From: Thalassiosira profunda
Taxonomy: Eukaryota; Bacillariophyta; Thalassiosirophyceae; Thalassiosirales; Thalassiosiraceae
DNA: 12,073 nt
Assembly: GCA_036939355.1 (NCBI GenBank)
Contig: JALLAP010001221.1
Span: forward strand, 1 to 12,073
Reading direction: 5' to 3'
The stretch's first letter is position 1, and each line of letters opens with the position of its first letter. The notes under the pieces are model-generated. The model did not search any database. It had not been told where the DNA came from and saw nothing but the letters and a program-made list of their open reading frames with translations. Position numbers and translations under genes: made by a program. Shown piece after piece: positions 1 through 7,629 of the stretch.

Positions 1-284
1 AAGTTGGTGTACAGCGGCTGGGCCTCGGCGCACGAGCTCGAGCCGGCGGTGGGGTAGCGCACGTGGCCCAACCCGACGTTGCCCTTGAGGTCGATCATGT
101 GGTGGGTCTGGAAGACGTCCTTCACGAGGCCGTTGTCCTTGCGCAGGTGGAGGCGGCCGCGCTCGGACGTGACGATGCCGGCGGCGTCCTGGCCGCGGTG
201 CTGGAGGACCGTGAGGCCGTCGAAGAGCATTTGGTTGACGTTGGCGTCCTCGTCGGCGAGGAGGAGGCCGAGAATTCCGCACAT
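1..284 (-). CDS. purF: Amidophosphoribosyltransferase (glutamine PRPP amidotransferase), 5' part
   Basis: This is the N-terminal glutaminase half of the enzyme that commits PRPP to purine synthesis: it hydrolyses glutamine and passes the ammonia on to form 5-phosphoribosylamine. The gene reads leftward from ATG at 284 and leaves the window after 94 codons, so the phosphoribosyltransferase half is not seen. The protein starts Met-Cys-Gly-Ile, so Cys2 is the nucleophile freed by Met removal, with no propeptide of the kind found in animal enzymes. Two class-II glutaminase blocks follow: [10 protein letters not shown] (residues 28-37) and [12 protein letters not shown] (73-84), then AEAQPLY. Codons are strongly biased to C or G at the third position, as in the VDAC gene. 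No intron is visible in this part. It is transcribed away from the candidate transposon. The eukaryotic name would be ADE4/PPAT; family identity is very secure. Confidence 0.95.
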   Translation of the reverse strand, partial: MCGILGLLLADEDANVNQMLFDGLTVLQHRGQDAAGIVTSERGRLHLRKDNGLVKDVFQTHHMIDLKGNVGLGHVRYPTAGSSSCAEAQPLYTN

Positions 285-721
285 GGTGTATGTGTATGAC
301 GACGGTGCAGGTGCAATGAATTCTATGATCGGAGAGATGTATGGGCCGGATGAAAGACTATCCTAGAGGGGCAGCAGCCTCGCTGGGGTGGTCGGCAAGT
401 GTCGTGGGCGGAGTTGCAATTTAAGAGGGGGTGCAGCGGGGGCGCTGTCATTGTTGTTCTGTGGTCAGGCTTTGTTTTTGTTGGGCTCTCTGAGAGTTCG
501 TCCGTCCGTCGTTTGACGCGCCAAAAAATAGAAAAATAGACCCGAAATTAGCCCTCTCTAACCTGAATTATCAGCAAAGGAGGTTTAGAAAGGGTAGATT
601 GCTAGATAAACGGGCAGAACTTGCGTGTCAGAATGTAAATGAGGCTTGCATTACAGGTCAAATTTCTACTAAATTGTACGGAGGAATCAGTACTCATGTT
701 TATGGTCCCCCCTGCAAGATC
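285..721. promoter_or_regulatory. Upstream region of the purF gene
   Basis: This is 437 bases without a supportable gene, lying 5' of the leftward purF gene, so it should hold its promoter and 5' leader. It contains an A-rich stretch near 522-541 (aaaaaatagaaaaataga) and AT-richer sequence from about 540 to 700 than in the coding regions. I see no clear TATA box or known binding site. The right edge is set by the 24-bp inverted repeat at 722. Confidence 0.4.
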
Positions 722-745
722 CGGCGATTTGGCGATTTTGGCGAT
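722..745 (+). repeat. Left 24-bp inverted repeat (candidate terminal repeat)
   Basis: This is identical to the reverse complement of 7808-7831. It is built from GGCGAT steps (GGCGATTTGGCGATTTTGG plus a flank on each side). Immediately after it, tcgcc at 745-749 can fold back on the ggcgat steps, so the end could also form a hairpin. A 24-base perfect match at 7.1 kb distance in opposite orientation is far beyond chance. Confidence 0.85.
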
Positions 746-776
746 TCGCCAAATATCGCTAGCGGGCAAAATCAGT

Positions 777-787
777 GGGCGCCCCCC
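777..787. repeat. Left GC palindrome
   Basis: GGGCGCCC at 777-784 is followed by CCC, so the block ends in a run of six C. The right end has a counterpart (GGGGGC-TC-GCCCCC, 7770-7783) at the matching place between the 24-mer and the 11-bp array. The position and C-run are conserved although the exact sequence is not. Confidence 0.6.
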
Positions 788-793
788 AACTCC

Positions 794-901
794 TGTCGGA
801 CACTTGTCGGACACTTGTCGGACACTTGTCGGACCCTTGTCGGACACTTGTCGACAATTGTCGGACAGTTATCGACAATTGTCGGACAGTTGTCGGACAA
901 C
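794..901 (+). repeat. Left 11-bp tandem array, TGTCGGACA type
   Basis: There are ten units: five of 11 bp, TGTCGGACACT with one variant (794-848), then alternating short TGTCGACAAT/TATCGACAAT and 11-bp TGTCGGACAGT forms to 901. Each core is a 9-base near-palindrome that differs from its complement only in the central base. The inner variant at 848-857 (TTGTCGACAA) is a perfect palindrome. The 11-bp period is about one helical turn, so sites would lie on one face of the DNA, as expected for arrayed protein-binding sites. Chance open frames through this array encode monotonous repeats and are not genes. Confidence 0.9.
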
Positions 902-1097
902 CTTGACCTCTCCTCTCTAACCTTCCGCGACCCTCTCCGTCCCCCGACGACCCACAAGTTTTTCGCCCCATGCTTTTTCGCGGAGGTACCTAACTTTAAG
1001 CTAAGCTTCATAAGTAACACTATTTTGCGAAGTAGCTAGAACAAAAGAATATTTTTTCTCTAGCCCAGAAAAACAAACGAAGCTAGTCGCTGGACGA
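902..1097. other. Gene-free stretch inside the left array
   Basis: Nothing coding is seen. A pyrimidine-rich part (905-955) is followed by AT-rich sequence. An imperfect inverted repeat lies at 1036-1063, with CTAGA... and ...TCTAG arms around an A/T-rich centre. Confidence 0.4.
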
Positions 1098-1905
1098 TCA
1101 GACCTCCTCGAGGCCGAGGAAAATTGGACAATGTCGAGCCCTACGAAGGCGCCAAGCGCCGAGGGCTGCAGTCGAGGTATGACGCCCGAACCTTCGAGGG
1201 GCCGTGTCGGCCCATCCGGCCGAGGTATCGGTGGCCTCTGGCGCGACGAGGCCCGTCAGGAGGGCCTCGAAACGACGTCCAACTGCGCACATGATGTGGC
1301 CGGAGGAGGGCACCATCACGAGGGCGGAATATCGTCGATCGGCGATGATGTGGGGCGCGCGCACACCTCGCTGTCGGGCAGGGCCGTCGCGAACCACCCT
1401 AGCATCGCATCCCAGGCCAATCCGGACGCCCACGTGAAGGGAGAGGGCGCGGGGCGGATGGGTAACGTCGATTTGGCCGAGTTTGTTGCGCAAAGATCTT
1501 GCACACAATTGCAGGGGAGAAGATATGTTTGCCAAATGTGCAAGCCGGCGGGTGACGAGGGCGACAAGGGGACGGGAATTGCCGTCGAATCGAAGCATCA
1601 AGGCGCCAATCTGCGGGACGCTGCCTTGGAAAACTACGTGCTCCCCGTGCTACACGCCCAGATCGGGATCTGGAGCGGGAGCGGGGACTTGGAGGCTCTG
1701 GGGGGAGAGCACGGCGAATAGACCGGCGGGGACGCGCATGGGGATAGCCCTGTACGAGGGGGGGATCGATTTACGCCTTGGAATTATGTGGGCGTCTTCC
1801 AAATCGCCGTCCTCGTTCATGTGCTCAGAGGGGAGCGGGGGGAGAGCTCCTAACGAGATAAGAGGTGAGCGCGACGAATTGCATTTTGATTTGCAACATT
1901 TATGT
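1098..1905. other. GC-rich stretch of uncertain coding status
   Basis: This lies between the left array and the 3' end of the transposase-like gene. Plus-strand 1131-1721 is open for 196 codons, and the minus strand is open from 1601 to 1098. The same minus frame continues upstream to an ATG at about 1819, interrupted by a single stop near 1650. I recognise no domain in either reading. At this GC content such frames arise by chance. The minus reading with one stop could be a decayed gene, but the evidence is weak. Bases 1870-1905 are AT-rich and would be the 3' flank of the transposase-like gene. Confidence 0.3.
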
Positions 1906-4900
1906 TTATGAAGCTGAGCTCTCCTTGTTGCCGTCCTTGATCACGCGGAAGTGGTGTACTTTCTTGTCCACCGTGAATGAATTTGTCTCTGCGGTGCGTC
2001 CATTGTACGGCGTGACGCTCGCCGCCCCTGTGGTATGAGTTGGCAAAGGTGAGGCAAGCCCAGGTTGCTGCGGGAGCTGCGTTGGCGGCGTCGATTTCTC
2101 CTTGTATGATCCCCTGGCTCCGTCCTCATGAACCTCTGTGATCCGCGCCTGTATAGGTCCATACCCATCGAGGGCCTTCCGCACCGCCATGCAGTTGGCG
2201 CGGTTTTCTGCGGAGACTGTCCTCTTGCTCTGCTGGTCGAGCCTCTTCCCAGATTGGTGATTCCTTTCGACAAATTGCTCGATGACCAAAGGCAATCCAT
2301 TCTTTCTGTGGAGGGTGAGCTGGAAAACCGCGTGGTCTTCAAGAATGTGACACTTTACTGTGATGTTCTCCTTCATCATTTTGGTGCTCCGCATTTGGTC
2401 CATGAATGCCTTGACCGCGGTCTCTGCCGTTTCGATGTCGGCGTCTGTTGGCTTGGGCTTCATCAGGGATTGGAACATTTCGAGAGAAGCAGTGAGTAGC
2501 GAGATTGTTTCGTCACACAATTGGTCAATGACTGCATCATCAACTGACGGATCCTTGTGCCGCCTCAGTAGCGTCTTCGCCTCGGTGAAAATAGTGTTGG
2601 CTTTCTTCTTGATGGTATTCAGAGGCCCGCCCGAGAACTTGCGCTTGTGGTAGTCCTCCCGCTTCACCTTGTTGGCTTGGTAAATTCTGTCCATCGGTAT
2701 GAACCACCCGTCCTGCTGCACGCGCCGATCTTGAATTGCCTTTTCCAACTCGTCTGACAGCGTCTTCCTCTCTTTCACGGCCTTGTCTCGCTGGTCGACC
2801 AGTGGAAGATAGGTTTGGTTCAATTCCTTTAGCCTGGTGAACTCTTCTGGTGTCATCTGTGCCTCCGTCTTCCTGCGCTTGGACATCAGGTTCTTGCGTT
2901 TCTTTCCTCCGTTGGTGTCAGCCTCGAATTCCGCCAAACGCTTCTTGGACTCGGTCTCACCCTCTTGGTCACTGTTTCTCTTGGCGATGTCCCTGGCGGA
3001 GGTGATGGCTTTTCGCTGGGCGTCCAAAGCATTGAGCAATTCTGTTTCCTGCGGGGTCATGCTTTTGCCGGAGTCTCGCTTCTTGTCGTCCAGTTTCTTT
3101 CGCTCCTTGCCCTCGCTGGTGGCATCGTGTGCAAGAACTGCCTGGCGTCTGTCCTTGATGATGGCGGGCAATGCCAACAATCTAATCCTCTTGTCCTTTT
3201 CGCTGGCGTCGACGCTGATGATATGCCACTCCGCAAAGTCAGAGAAAGCTTCGAGGATGTCGTTGTCCACTCCAATGCCGAGGTGGGTCAACGGGAGAAT
3301 GAACCTCTCAATGGCTAACCACGGAAAGATTGGCTCGCTCTTGACGCCCAGCCTGTCGGCGCCCTTCTTCTTGTCGTCGTGGAACATTTCCATGAGCTTG
3401 GCCACCGTCCATAGCTCCGCTTTCGTGTGATCCTTTGGGGTCCAGAGATCTTTGTGCAGGGGACAGTAGGGGCAGTATTTGGGCGACATGCCCTCCTTGC
3501 CCATCAGATACGAGAAGAAGGCACAATCTCCAGTGGCAAATATGTCAACAACCAGCTCGCGCGAAGACTGCTGCCCTGTTGGCGGCGGGGCGACGTTTTT
3601 CTCGGAGTAGTCAACAATCACTTCACCCCTGTCGTCGCGAACAACGCCGGCGTCGTTGCGCGTAATCCGTAGCACCGAGTCATGAATCTTCTGCATGTCC
3701 TTCTGGAACCACGGCATGATGGACTGGTCGAGGACAATGCCTTCCTCTTTCTTGCAATACACTTCTCCGATTGACAGTGTTCGGTGGATGGGATCGTCTC
3801 GGCTCTCCACGTTGATGATCACGCGAAAGCACAGCCTGAAGGCCTCTTGGCCGTGGTCTCCGCCAAACACCATTGTGATCTTCTCGATGGCGGACACGCT
3901 GACACCGTGCTCCGTCAAAAGCTCTTTAATGGCTCGTTGCAACTCTTTCGTGACGTCTTGATACTGAGCATGAACGATCTCGGGATGTTTCTGGCCGTCC
4001 ACGTGATGCTCAAACACATGCACTCTTGGTTTTGTGTACCCGTCCACGAGAGTGAAGATTTTGTGGAAAGGCACGGTGATATCCGCATCGAAGAAATATC
4101 TCAGGTGTTTCAATACGGTCCTCGCTTGCACATCCATCAGTCCGGCATCTCGCCACATGGCAGCGGACTCCACTTCGTTCATGACGCCCGCGATCGCCAG
4201 CCTTTGTGCCTTGCCCGCACACACATATTGATCGGGGTACTTAAAAGCGAGATGCTTGCAAAGCCTCGTCGCACCGCAAACCTTCTTGGCCTCTTTTTTC
4301 TTCTTGCTCTTCTTCCCTCTGCCCAGCGCCGCCACGAATTCCTGCACGTATGGCGTATCTCTCTGATACCGATCGAAGGCATCGTCTGAATTATGAACGG
4401 CGACGGAGATGGCGTAGACCCGGTGGTTGCTCTTGTACCTCGTGTACACATTCGTGGCCTTCCGCTTTTTCTTGTCGTGCGCCGCCTGAGCTGCAAACAG
4501 TTCCCCGATGAGAGTTTTGATGTGCTCGCGATTGGTGTCCTTCGATAGGTCCATGTCGATACCTAATTTACACGCAGTAGGGTACTCCCTTTGCACGCTC
4601 TCATTTGCAATACCTCGAGGGCTGTCGTCCACCTCCATTTTTTGCTCGCCGGCGCCTGCGTCGCTGTCCGCGTCGTCGTCCTCGTCACTCGACGTGTCGT
4701 CCGATTCGTCGTCCGATGCGGGGTTGGACGATAGCAAACGCCGAAGCTTGTCCGTCAATTGCCGCGGGATATTGAACCGTGGCAGCTCATGCCCCGCCTT
4801 CAGAACGTCGTTCATTTGGGCTTCAACGGTGGCGTACCCCTTCGTCTTGCTTCCCAGGCGGAGGAAGTAGCGCCTCTCGTTGTCGATCTTGAAGGGAGAG

Positions 4901-5289
4901 ATCTTGTACTCGTCCTGGCCGAAGGCGGGTTTGAGGAGTGCCTCGAAACGTTTCGTCTTGAACATCAGCTTCATGCCGTGCTGCGAGTTCTGCATCATGA
5001 GGATGTTCTCTGACTTCAGAAAGTTGACGTAATCTTCTTGGCCGATGCCGAGCAGCTTCCGAAGGGAGAGGCAGTCGCGGCGGCGGACCGCATCCTCCCT
5101 CGTCAGCCTGGCGGCTTTCGTCTCTCTCGTCTCGCCCTGCGGTGGAGGTGGCAGCTTGTCGGGTAGGTCGGCGTCTAGATCATGTATGCGCAGCCAACAC
5201 ACCCCGCGATCGGCTTCGTGGATCGATCGAAGTATGCCGACGAAGGCCCGAGCCGCTTGAGGGTCGGCGGAGCACTTCTGGTCGGCCAT
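1906..5289 (-). CDS. RAG1-like DDE transposase (putative), 1127 aa
   Basis: This is an intact single-exon frame. The frame extends to 5352, but I start it at ATG 5289, in the context gccaccATGG. Inferred order of parts: an N-terminal region (1-190); an acidic Asp/Ser stretch (191-210); lysine runs that could be nuclear signals (273-277, 327-336); a helical region (360-400); and a catalytic core. In the core, GGDHG places Asp-478 before a hydrophobic strand. GDCAFF gives Asp-588, followed by CPYC (Cys606, Cys609). A block around 649-690 (GVKSEPIF, HLGIGVDNDI) comes next. A Lys/Glu-rich coiled-coil-like insert spans about 695-860. HILEDH (His981, His986) and FVERNHQSGKRL (Glu1008, His1011) follow. 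Known for mouse RAG1: Asp600, Asp708 and Glu962 bind metal, and Cys727/Cys730 with His937/His942 bind zinc. Spacings here are close: D-D 110 against 108, D-C 18 against 19, identical CxxC and H-x4-H, H-E 22 against 20. The large difference is the insert before the HxxxxH. Third positions are less GC-biased than in the VDAC gene. The RAG1-fold call is inference by motif spacing. A different zinc-bearing RNase H-like transposase family, or a domesticated copy, remains possible. Confidence 0.72.
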   Translation of the reverse strand: MADQKCSADPQAARAFVGILRSIHEADRGVCWLRIHDLDADLPDKLPPPPQGETRETKAARLTREDAVRRRDCLSLRKLLGIGQEDYVNFLKSENILMMQNSQHGMKLMFKTKRFEALLKPAFGQDEYKISPFKIDNERRYFLRLGSKTKGYATVEAQMNDVLKAGHELPRFNIPRQLTDKLRRLLSSNPASDDESDDTSSDEDDDADSDAGAGEQKMEVDDSPRGIANESVQREYPTACKLGIDMDLSKDTNREHIKTLIGELFAAQAAHDKKKRKATNVYTRYKSNHRVYAISVAVHNSDDAFDRYQRDTPYVQEFVAALGRGKKSKKKKEAKKVCGATRLCKHLAFKYPDQYVCAGKAQRLAIAGVMNEVESAAMWRDAGLMDVQARTVLKHLRYFFDADITVPFHKIFTLVDGYTKPRVHVFEHHVDGQKHPEIVHAQYQDVTKELQRAIKELLTEHGVSVSAIEKITMVFGGDHGQEAFRLCFRVIINVESRDDPIHRTLSIGEVYCKKEEGIVLDQSIMPWFQKDMQKIHDSVLRITRNDAGVVRDDRGEVIVDYSEKNVAPPPTGQQSSRELVVDIFATGDCAFFSYLMGKEGMSPKYCPYCPLHKDLWTPKDHTKAELWTVAKLMEMFHDDKKKGADRLGVKSEPIFPWLAIERFILPLTHLGIGVDNDILEAFSDFAEWHIISVDASEKDKRIRLLALPAIIKDRRQAVLAHDATSEGKERKKLDDKKRDSGKSMTPQETELLNALDAQRKAITSARDIAKRNSDQEGETESKKRLAEFEADTNGGKKRKNLMSKRRKTEAQMTPEEFTRLKELNQTYLPLVDQRDKAVKERKTLSDELEKAIQDRRVQQDGWFIPMDRIYQANKVKREDYHKRKFSGGPLNTIKKKANTIFTEAKTLLRRHKDPSVDDAVIDQLCDETISLLTASLEMFQSLMKPKPTDADIETAETAVKAFMDQMRSTKMMKENITVKCHILEDHAVFQLTLHRKNGLPLVIEQFVERNHQSGKRLDQQSKRTVSAENRANCMAVRKALDGYGPIQARITEVHEDGARGSYKEKSTPPTQLPQQPGLASPLPTHTTGAASVTPYNGRTAETNSFTVDKKVHHFRVIKDGNKESSAS

Positions 5290-5384
5290 GGTGGCGAGAA
5301 GGCGACCCGTCGTCGATCGGCCGTCCCACTTGCAACCCCGTGTGGCTCGCACTAGCTCGTTCTAGCGGCCCCGCACCACAGACT

Positions 5385-5453
5385 TACTAGGATCGATGGG
5401 GAACGACGGCGCGGAAGGTATCGAAGATGATGGCTTTCGATTCGATCCTAGTA
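5385..5453. repeat. 12-bp inverted repeat upstream of the transposase-like gene
   Basis: The arms 5385-5396 and 5442-5453 are perfect reverse complements separated by 45 bases, and begin about 95 bases upstream of the start codon. Such a pair in a transposase gene's leader could bind a dimeric regulator, but there is no direct sign of that. Confidence 0.7.
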
Positions 5454-5571
5454 GGTCCGATTATTGGAGGCGCTGCATGGACGAGTCCGTCGGTGCTACG
5501 GGGCCATTTTCATCGTCCGCTCCTCTTTTGTGGCGGCGAATCACGAGGAGTCTTTTTGAGCATGCGGCTGT

Positions 5572-5622
5572 GCACTAAAAAGCTACGTAGGAACTCAGTA
5601 ATATTTTTGAGTCCTTTAGTGC
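5572..5622. repeat. 51-nt hairpin
   Basis: Outer arms of 8 bases (GCACTAAA at 5572, TTTAGTGC at 5615) enclose a second stem, AGGAACTCA against TGAGTCCT, with one bulged base. It sits in an AT-richer patch surrounded by GC-rich DNA. It could be a small foldback element or a transcript structure. Confidence 0.6.
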
Positions 5623-5629
5623 GGTAGAT

Positions 5630-6139
5630 CCGGCGCCAAAAACTTGTGGACCCCCCTTGTGCACGGACGTGACCCCGCGCGGCTGGGGTACCCCAGTGCA
5701 GCGTCCCAGGCGCTCAACTCGAGAGAGGACCTCCTCCACTGCATCGCCAACGGCGGCAAATACCGGCGCCGGTGCTCCTCCCGTGGCCGGTCGGTCGCCT
5801 CTTCTGCATCTCCCTCTCTCCCCTCAACGCCCAACGCTCGCACCACTCCCTCCACACGATGTCCTCTGCTGGGGGCGCTCCGTCCTCTACATAGAGTGCT
5901 ACGTCGTTCTCGGACCTAATGGCTGATACGAGCGGCGGTCGCACGAGGGGTCGAATCAGCTGGATGTCGCATGCCCGCGACCTGAGAGGGGTTGTCGGGT
6001 GCACCAACGACCGCCCCGCGCCTCCCACCTCCTTTGATCTCATCGCGTTCGCTCTCGTCCCCTATCTCGGTGCTGACTTTGGAGGTGATGCTCTGGCGAT
6101 TGGGCTGGATCGAGTCCTACATCGTCGATTCCGGGGGGA
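5630..6139. other. GC-rich sequence without a recognisable gene
   Basis: Both strands have open frames of 80-110 codons, but none has a recognisable motif, a consistent start context or a partner. I see nothing definite here apart from the short GC palindrome ACCGGCGCCGGT at 5762-5773. Confidence 0.4.
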
Positions 6140-6600
6140 CAACCGGCCCATTTCGGAGGGGAGGGGACGTTAGCAGCCGCGGAGGCCGGGAACCGCCACG
6201 CGGAGATGGCCGTTGACGTGGTCCTGGCCTTCGTGTGGGGCGCGCTGTACGTGTTGGAGCGCTGGGATTTGTTGGAGGGGGCGGGGTCGAGGTCGCGGTC
6301 GCTGGCCTCCGTCGAAGTGCCTCCTCATCGGTTCCTGTGATGGATGGCTCATTTCGCAGGGGAGGAGTCGTTGGAGATGCAGAGGCCGGGAGGATGGTCG
6401 TGGACGTGGACGAGATCATGGGCTTCGTGGAGGAGAGCGTGGCCTACGTGGAGAGCGTGGCGTACGCGGAGAGGATTGACTCGCCATTGGCGACTCCGGG
6501 ATCGTCCGCGCCGGGTCCGGAATAGGCTCCTCGAGGATATGAGCGTGGACGAGGTCCAGGGGGGCTTCGTGGAGAGCATGGCGTACGTAAAGATCTTCCT
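6140..6600 (+). repeat. Degenerate ~201-bp tandem repeat, partly coding-like
   Basis: The module starting at 6145 (ggcccatttcggaggggagg) recurs at 6346 (ggctcatttcgcaggggagg), an offset of 201 bases. The matching continues through 'aggccggga' and a 'gatggNcgtNgacgtgg' block to 'ggccttcgtgtgg' and 'gggcttcgtggag'. A third, shorter copy around 6543-6590 has 'gtggacgag...ggcttcgtggagagc'. The plus-strand reading of copy two ends FVEESVAYVESVAYAE, and that of copy three has FVESMAYVK. The frames differ between copies, so this looks like a decayed repeat-protein gene or a non-coding tandem repeat, not a working gene. Confidence 0.5.
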
Positions 6601-6687
6601 CCGCCCACATATCACGGCCAACGACCCTCCCAACGTTCCAGCGACGTTGGAGCTCCAGCGGCGGCGGCGTTTGGCGGCAAACACACA

Positions 6688-6725
6688 TATCATATTATGA
6701 GTACATAATTGCAATTATTGCAACT
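6688..6725. other. AT-rich palindromic island
   Basis: A short AT-rich patch sits inside strongly GC-rich DNA and contains the near-palindrome ttgcaattattgcaa. It separates the two degenerate tandem repeat regions. Its function is unknown. Confidence 0.4.
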
Positions 6726-6734
6726 GTCTCCGAG

Positions 6735-7310
6735 ACCTCCACGTAATCCTCGTGGTCGGAAACGATCGTCGAGACCTCTGTGTGTCGTCGCCCTCCTCGC
6801 CATCGTGGCCGCCGCCCCGGTCGTCCTCCTCCTCGTGCCGTTGCTCGGATCCGAACTGCGGCTGATTGTTGTGTCAATTATCTTGCAAGAAGACCCCCCT
6901 CTGCTGCCGACGGAGTCCAATCCGTCGGCGCCACCCTCACCCTCGCCATCGTCCTCGTCGTCGCGCTCACCCTCCTCGCCCGCGTCCCCGTCGTCGCCTC
7001 GGTCTCCACCACCTCCATCTCCACCGGCTTGGCCCGGCCCGGCCTGCCCATTTGACCGGCTGGAGGGGAGGGATCTACGACCGTTGCGGCGGCAATCGTC
7101 GGCCCCGCCCCCGCCCTCGCCGTCCACGTCGTCATCGCCGCCCCCGCCGGCGCCCTCGTCGTCGCCCTCGGCCTCCACCAGCACCTCCTCTCCACAGGCT
7201 TGACCGGCCTGGCCTGCCCATTTGACCTGATGAATGCAGAGGGATCTACGCCGCTGGGCGTTGATCGTCGGCGCCGCCGCGGCCACCGCACCGCCCGCGA
7301 CGGTAGGAAG
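6735..7310. repeat. Degenerate ~170-bp tandem repeat, C/T-rich
   Basis: The best copies begin near 6890, 7061 and 7231. 'ggcctgcccatttgacc' recurs at 7041 and 7211 (170 bases apart), and 'gggatctacg' at 7070 and 7241 (171). A weaker first copy lies around 6780-6850. On the plus strand each unit reads as a hydrophobic run (for example TLTLAIVLVVALTLLARVPV and VVIAAPAGALVVALGL), but not in one frame. On the minus strand a 241-codon frame is open through the array (7415-6690) and reads as Gly/Asp/Glu low complexity. I treat both as by-products of repeat and composition. A perfect 9-bp hairpin (GCCGACGGA/TCCGTCGGC) lies at 6906-6929. Confidence 0.5.
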
Positions 7311-7629
7311 GCCACCACCGCCGGTGAGCGTCCGCGGGACGGAGGGGGGCCGCCAGAGGGGAGCAGTGAGAAGAGGAGATGCATGCCCCTCTGACGGCCG
7401 GCAGGCGGCTGCCACGAGAGCGGGTGACGGCCGGCGACGGCGCCGGAGCAGAGAGGGCGCGGGCGTCCTCGACGGCGGCCATGGCGGCGGTGCTCTAGAG
7501 GGAGCCGTGGGGCGGCGTCGGCCTAGGGAGCAAGGAGGCCGCGGTGCTTCGAGGGGCGGGTGATCGAGACCGGCATCAAACTCATTTCATTTTTTATTAT
7601 CGGCATGAAGTCTCGACTCGTGTCCTATC
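7311..7629. other. GC-rich gene-free stretch before the right array
   Basis: It is purine-rich to about 7560 (gggagggg and cggcgg runs), then turns AT-richer (atttcattttttattatcgg) just before the 11-bp array. No gene is supported. Confidence 0.4.

Larger units (their letters stand above)
5290..5629. promoter_or_regulatory. Upstream region of the transposase-like gene, with inverted repeats
   Basis: This is the 5' flank of the leftward transposase-like gene. It holds an inverted repeat with perfect 12-base arms, TACTAGGATCGA at 5385-5396 and its complement at 5442-5453. It also holds a hairpin at 5572-5622 with outer arms GCACTAAA/TTTAGTGC and inner arms AGGAACTCA/TGAGTCCT. No TATA box is evident. 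These may be operator-like or structural. Their role is unknown. Confidence 0.4.

Noticed and set aside
63..366. Plus-strand and shifted minus-strand frames over the purF start
   Set aside because: They are shadows of the clearly recognisable MCGI... amidotransferase frame on the minus strand.
794..901. CRISPR-like array
   Set aside because: Units are contiguous 11-mers with no spacers, and the surrounding genes are eukaryotic.
599..1039. Plus-strand 146-codon frame through the left 11-bp array, and the opposite-strand frames at 602-1020
   Set aside because: The repetitive Cys-Arg-Thr-Leu-Val-Gly type readings are simply the translation of the 11-bp repeat. There is no start context and no domain.
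1131..1721. Plus-strand 196-codon frame as a gene
   Set aside because: No motif or family resemblance was found. It is GC-rich with equally long frames on the opposite strand, so chance openness is likely.
5290..5352. 21-codon upstream extension of the transposase-like frame
   Set aside because: It has no ATG (it begins at GTG), while ATG 5289 has a near-perfect context.
6690..7415. Minus-strand 241-codon Gly/Asp-rich protein
   Set aside because: It is low-complexity translation of a degenerate C/T-rich tandem repeat, with no domain.
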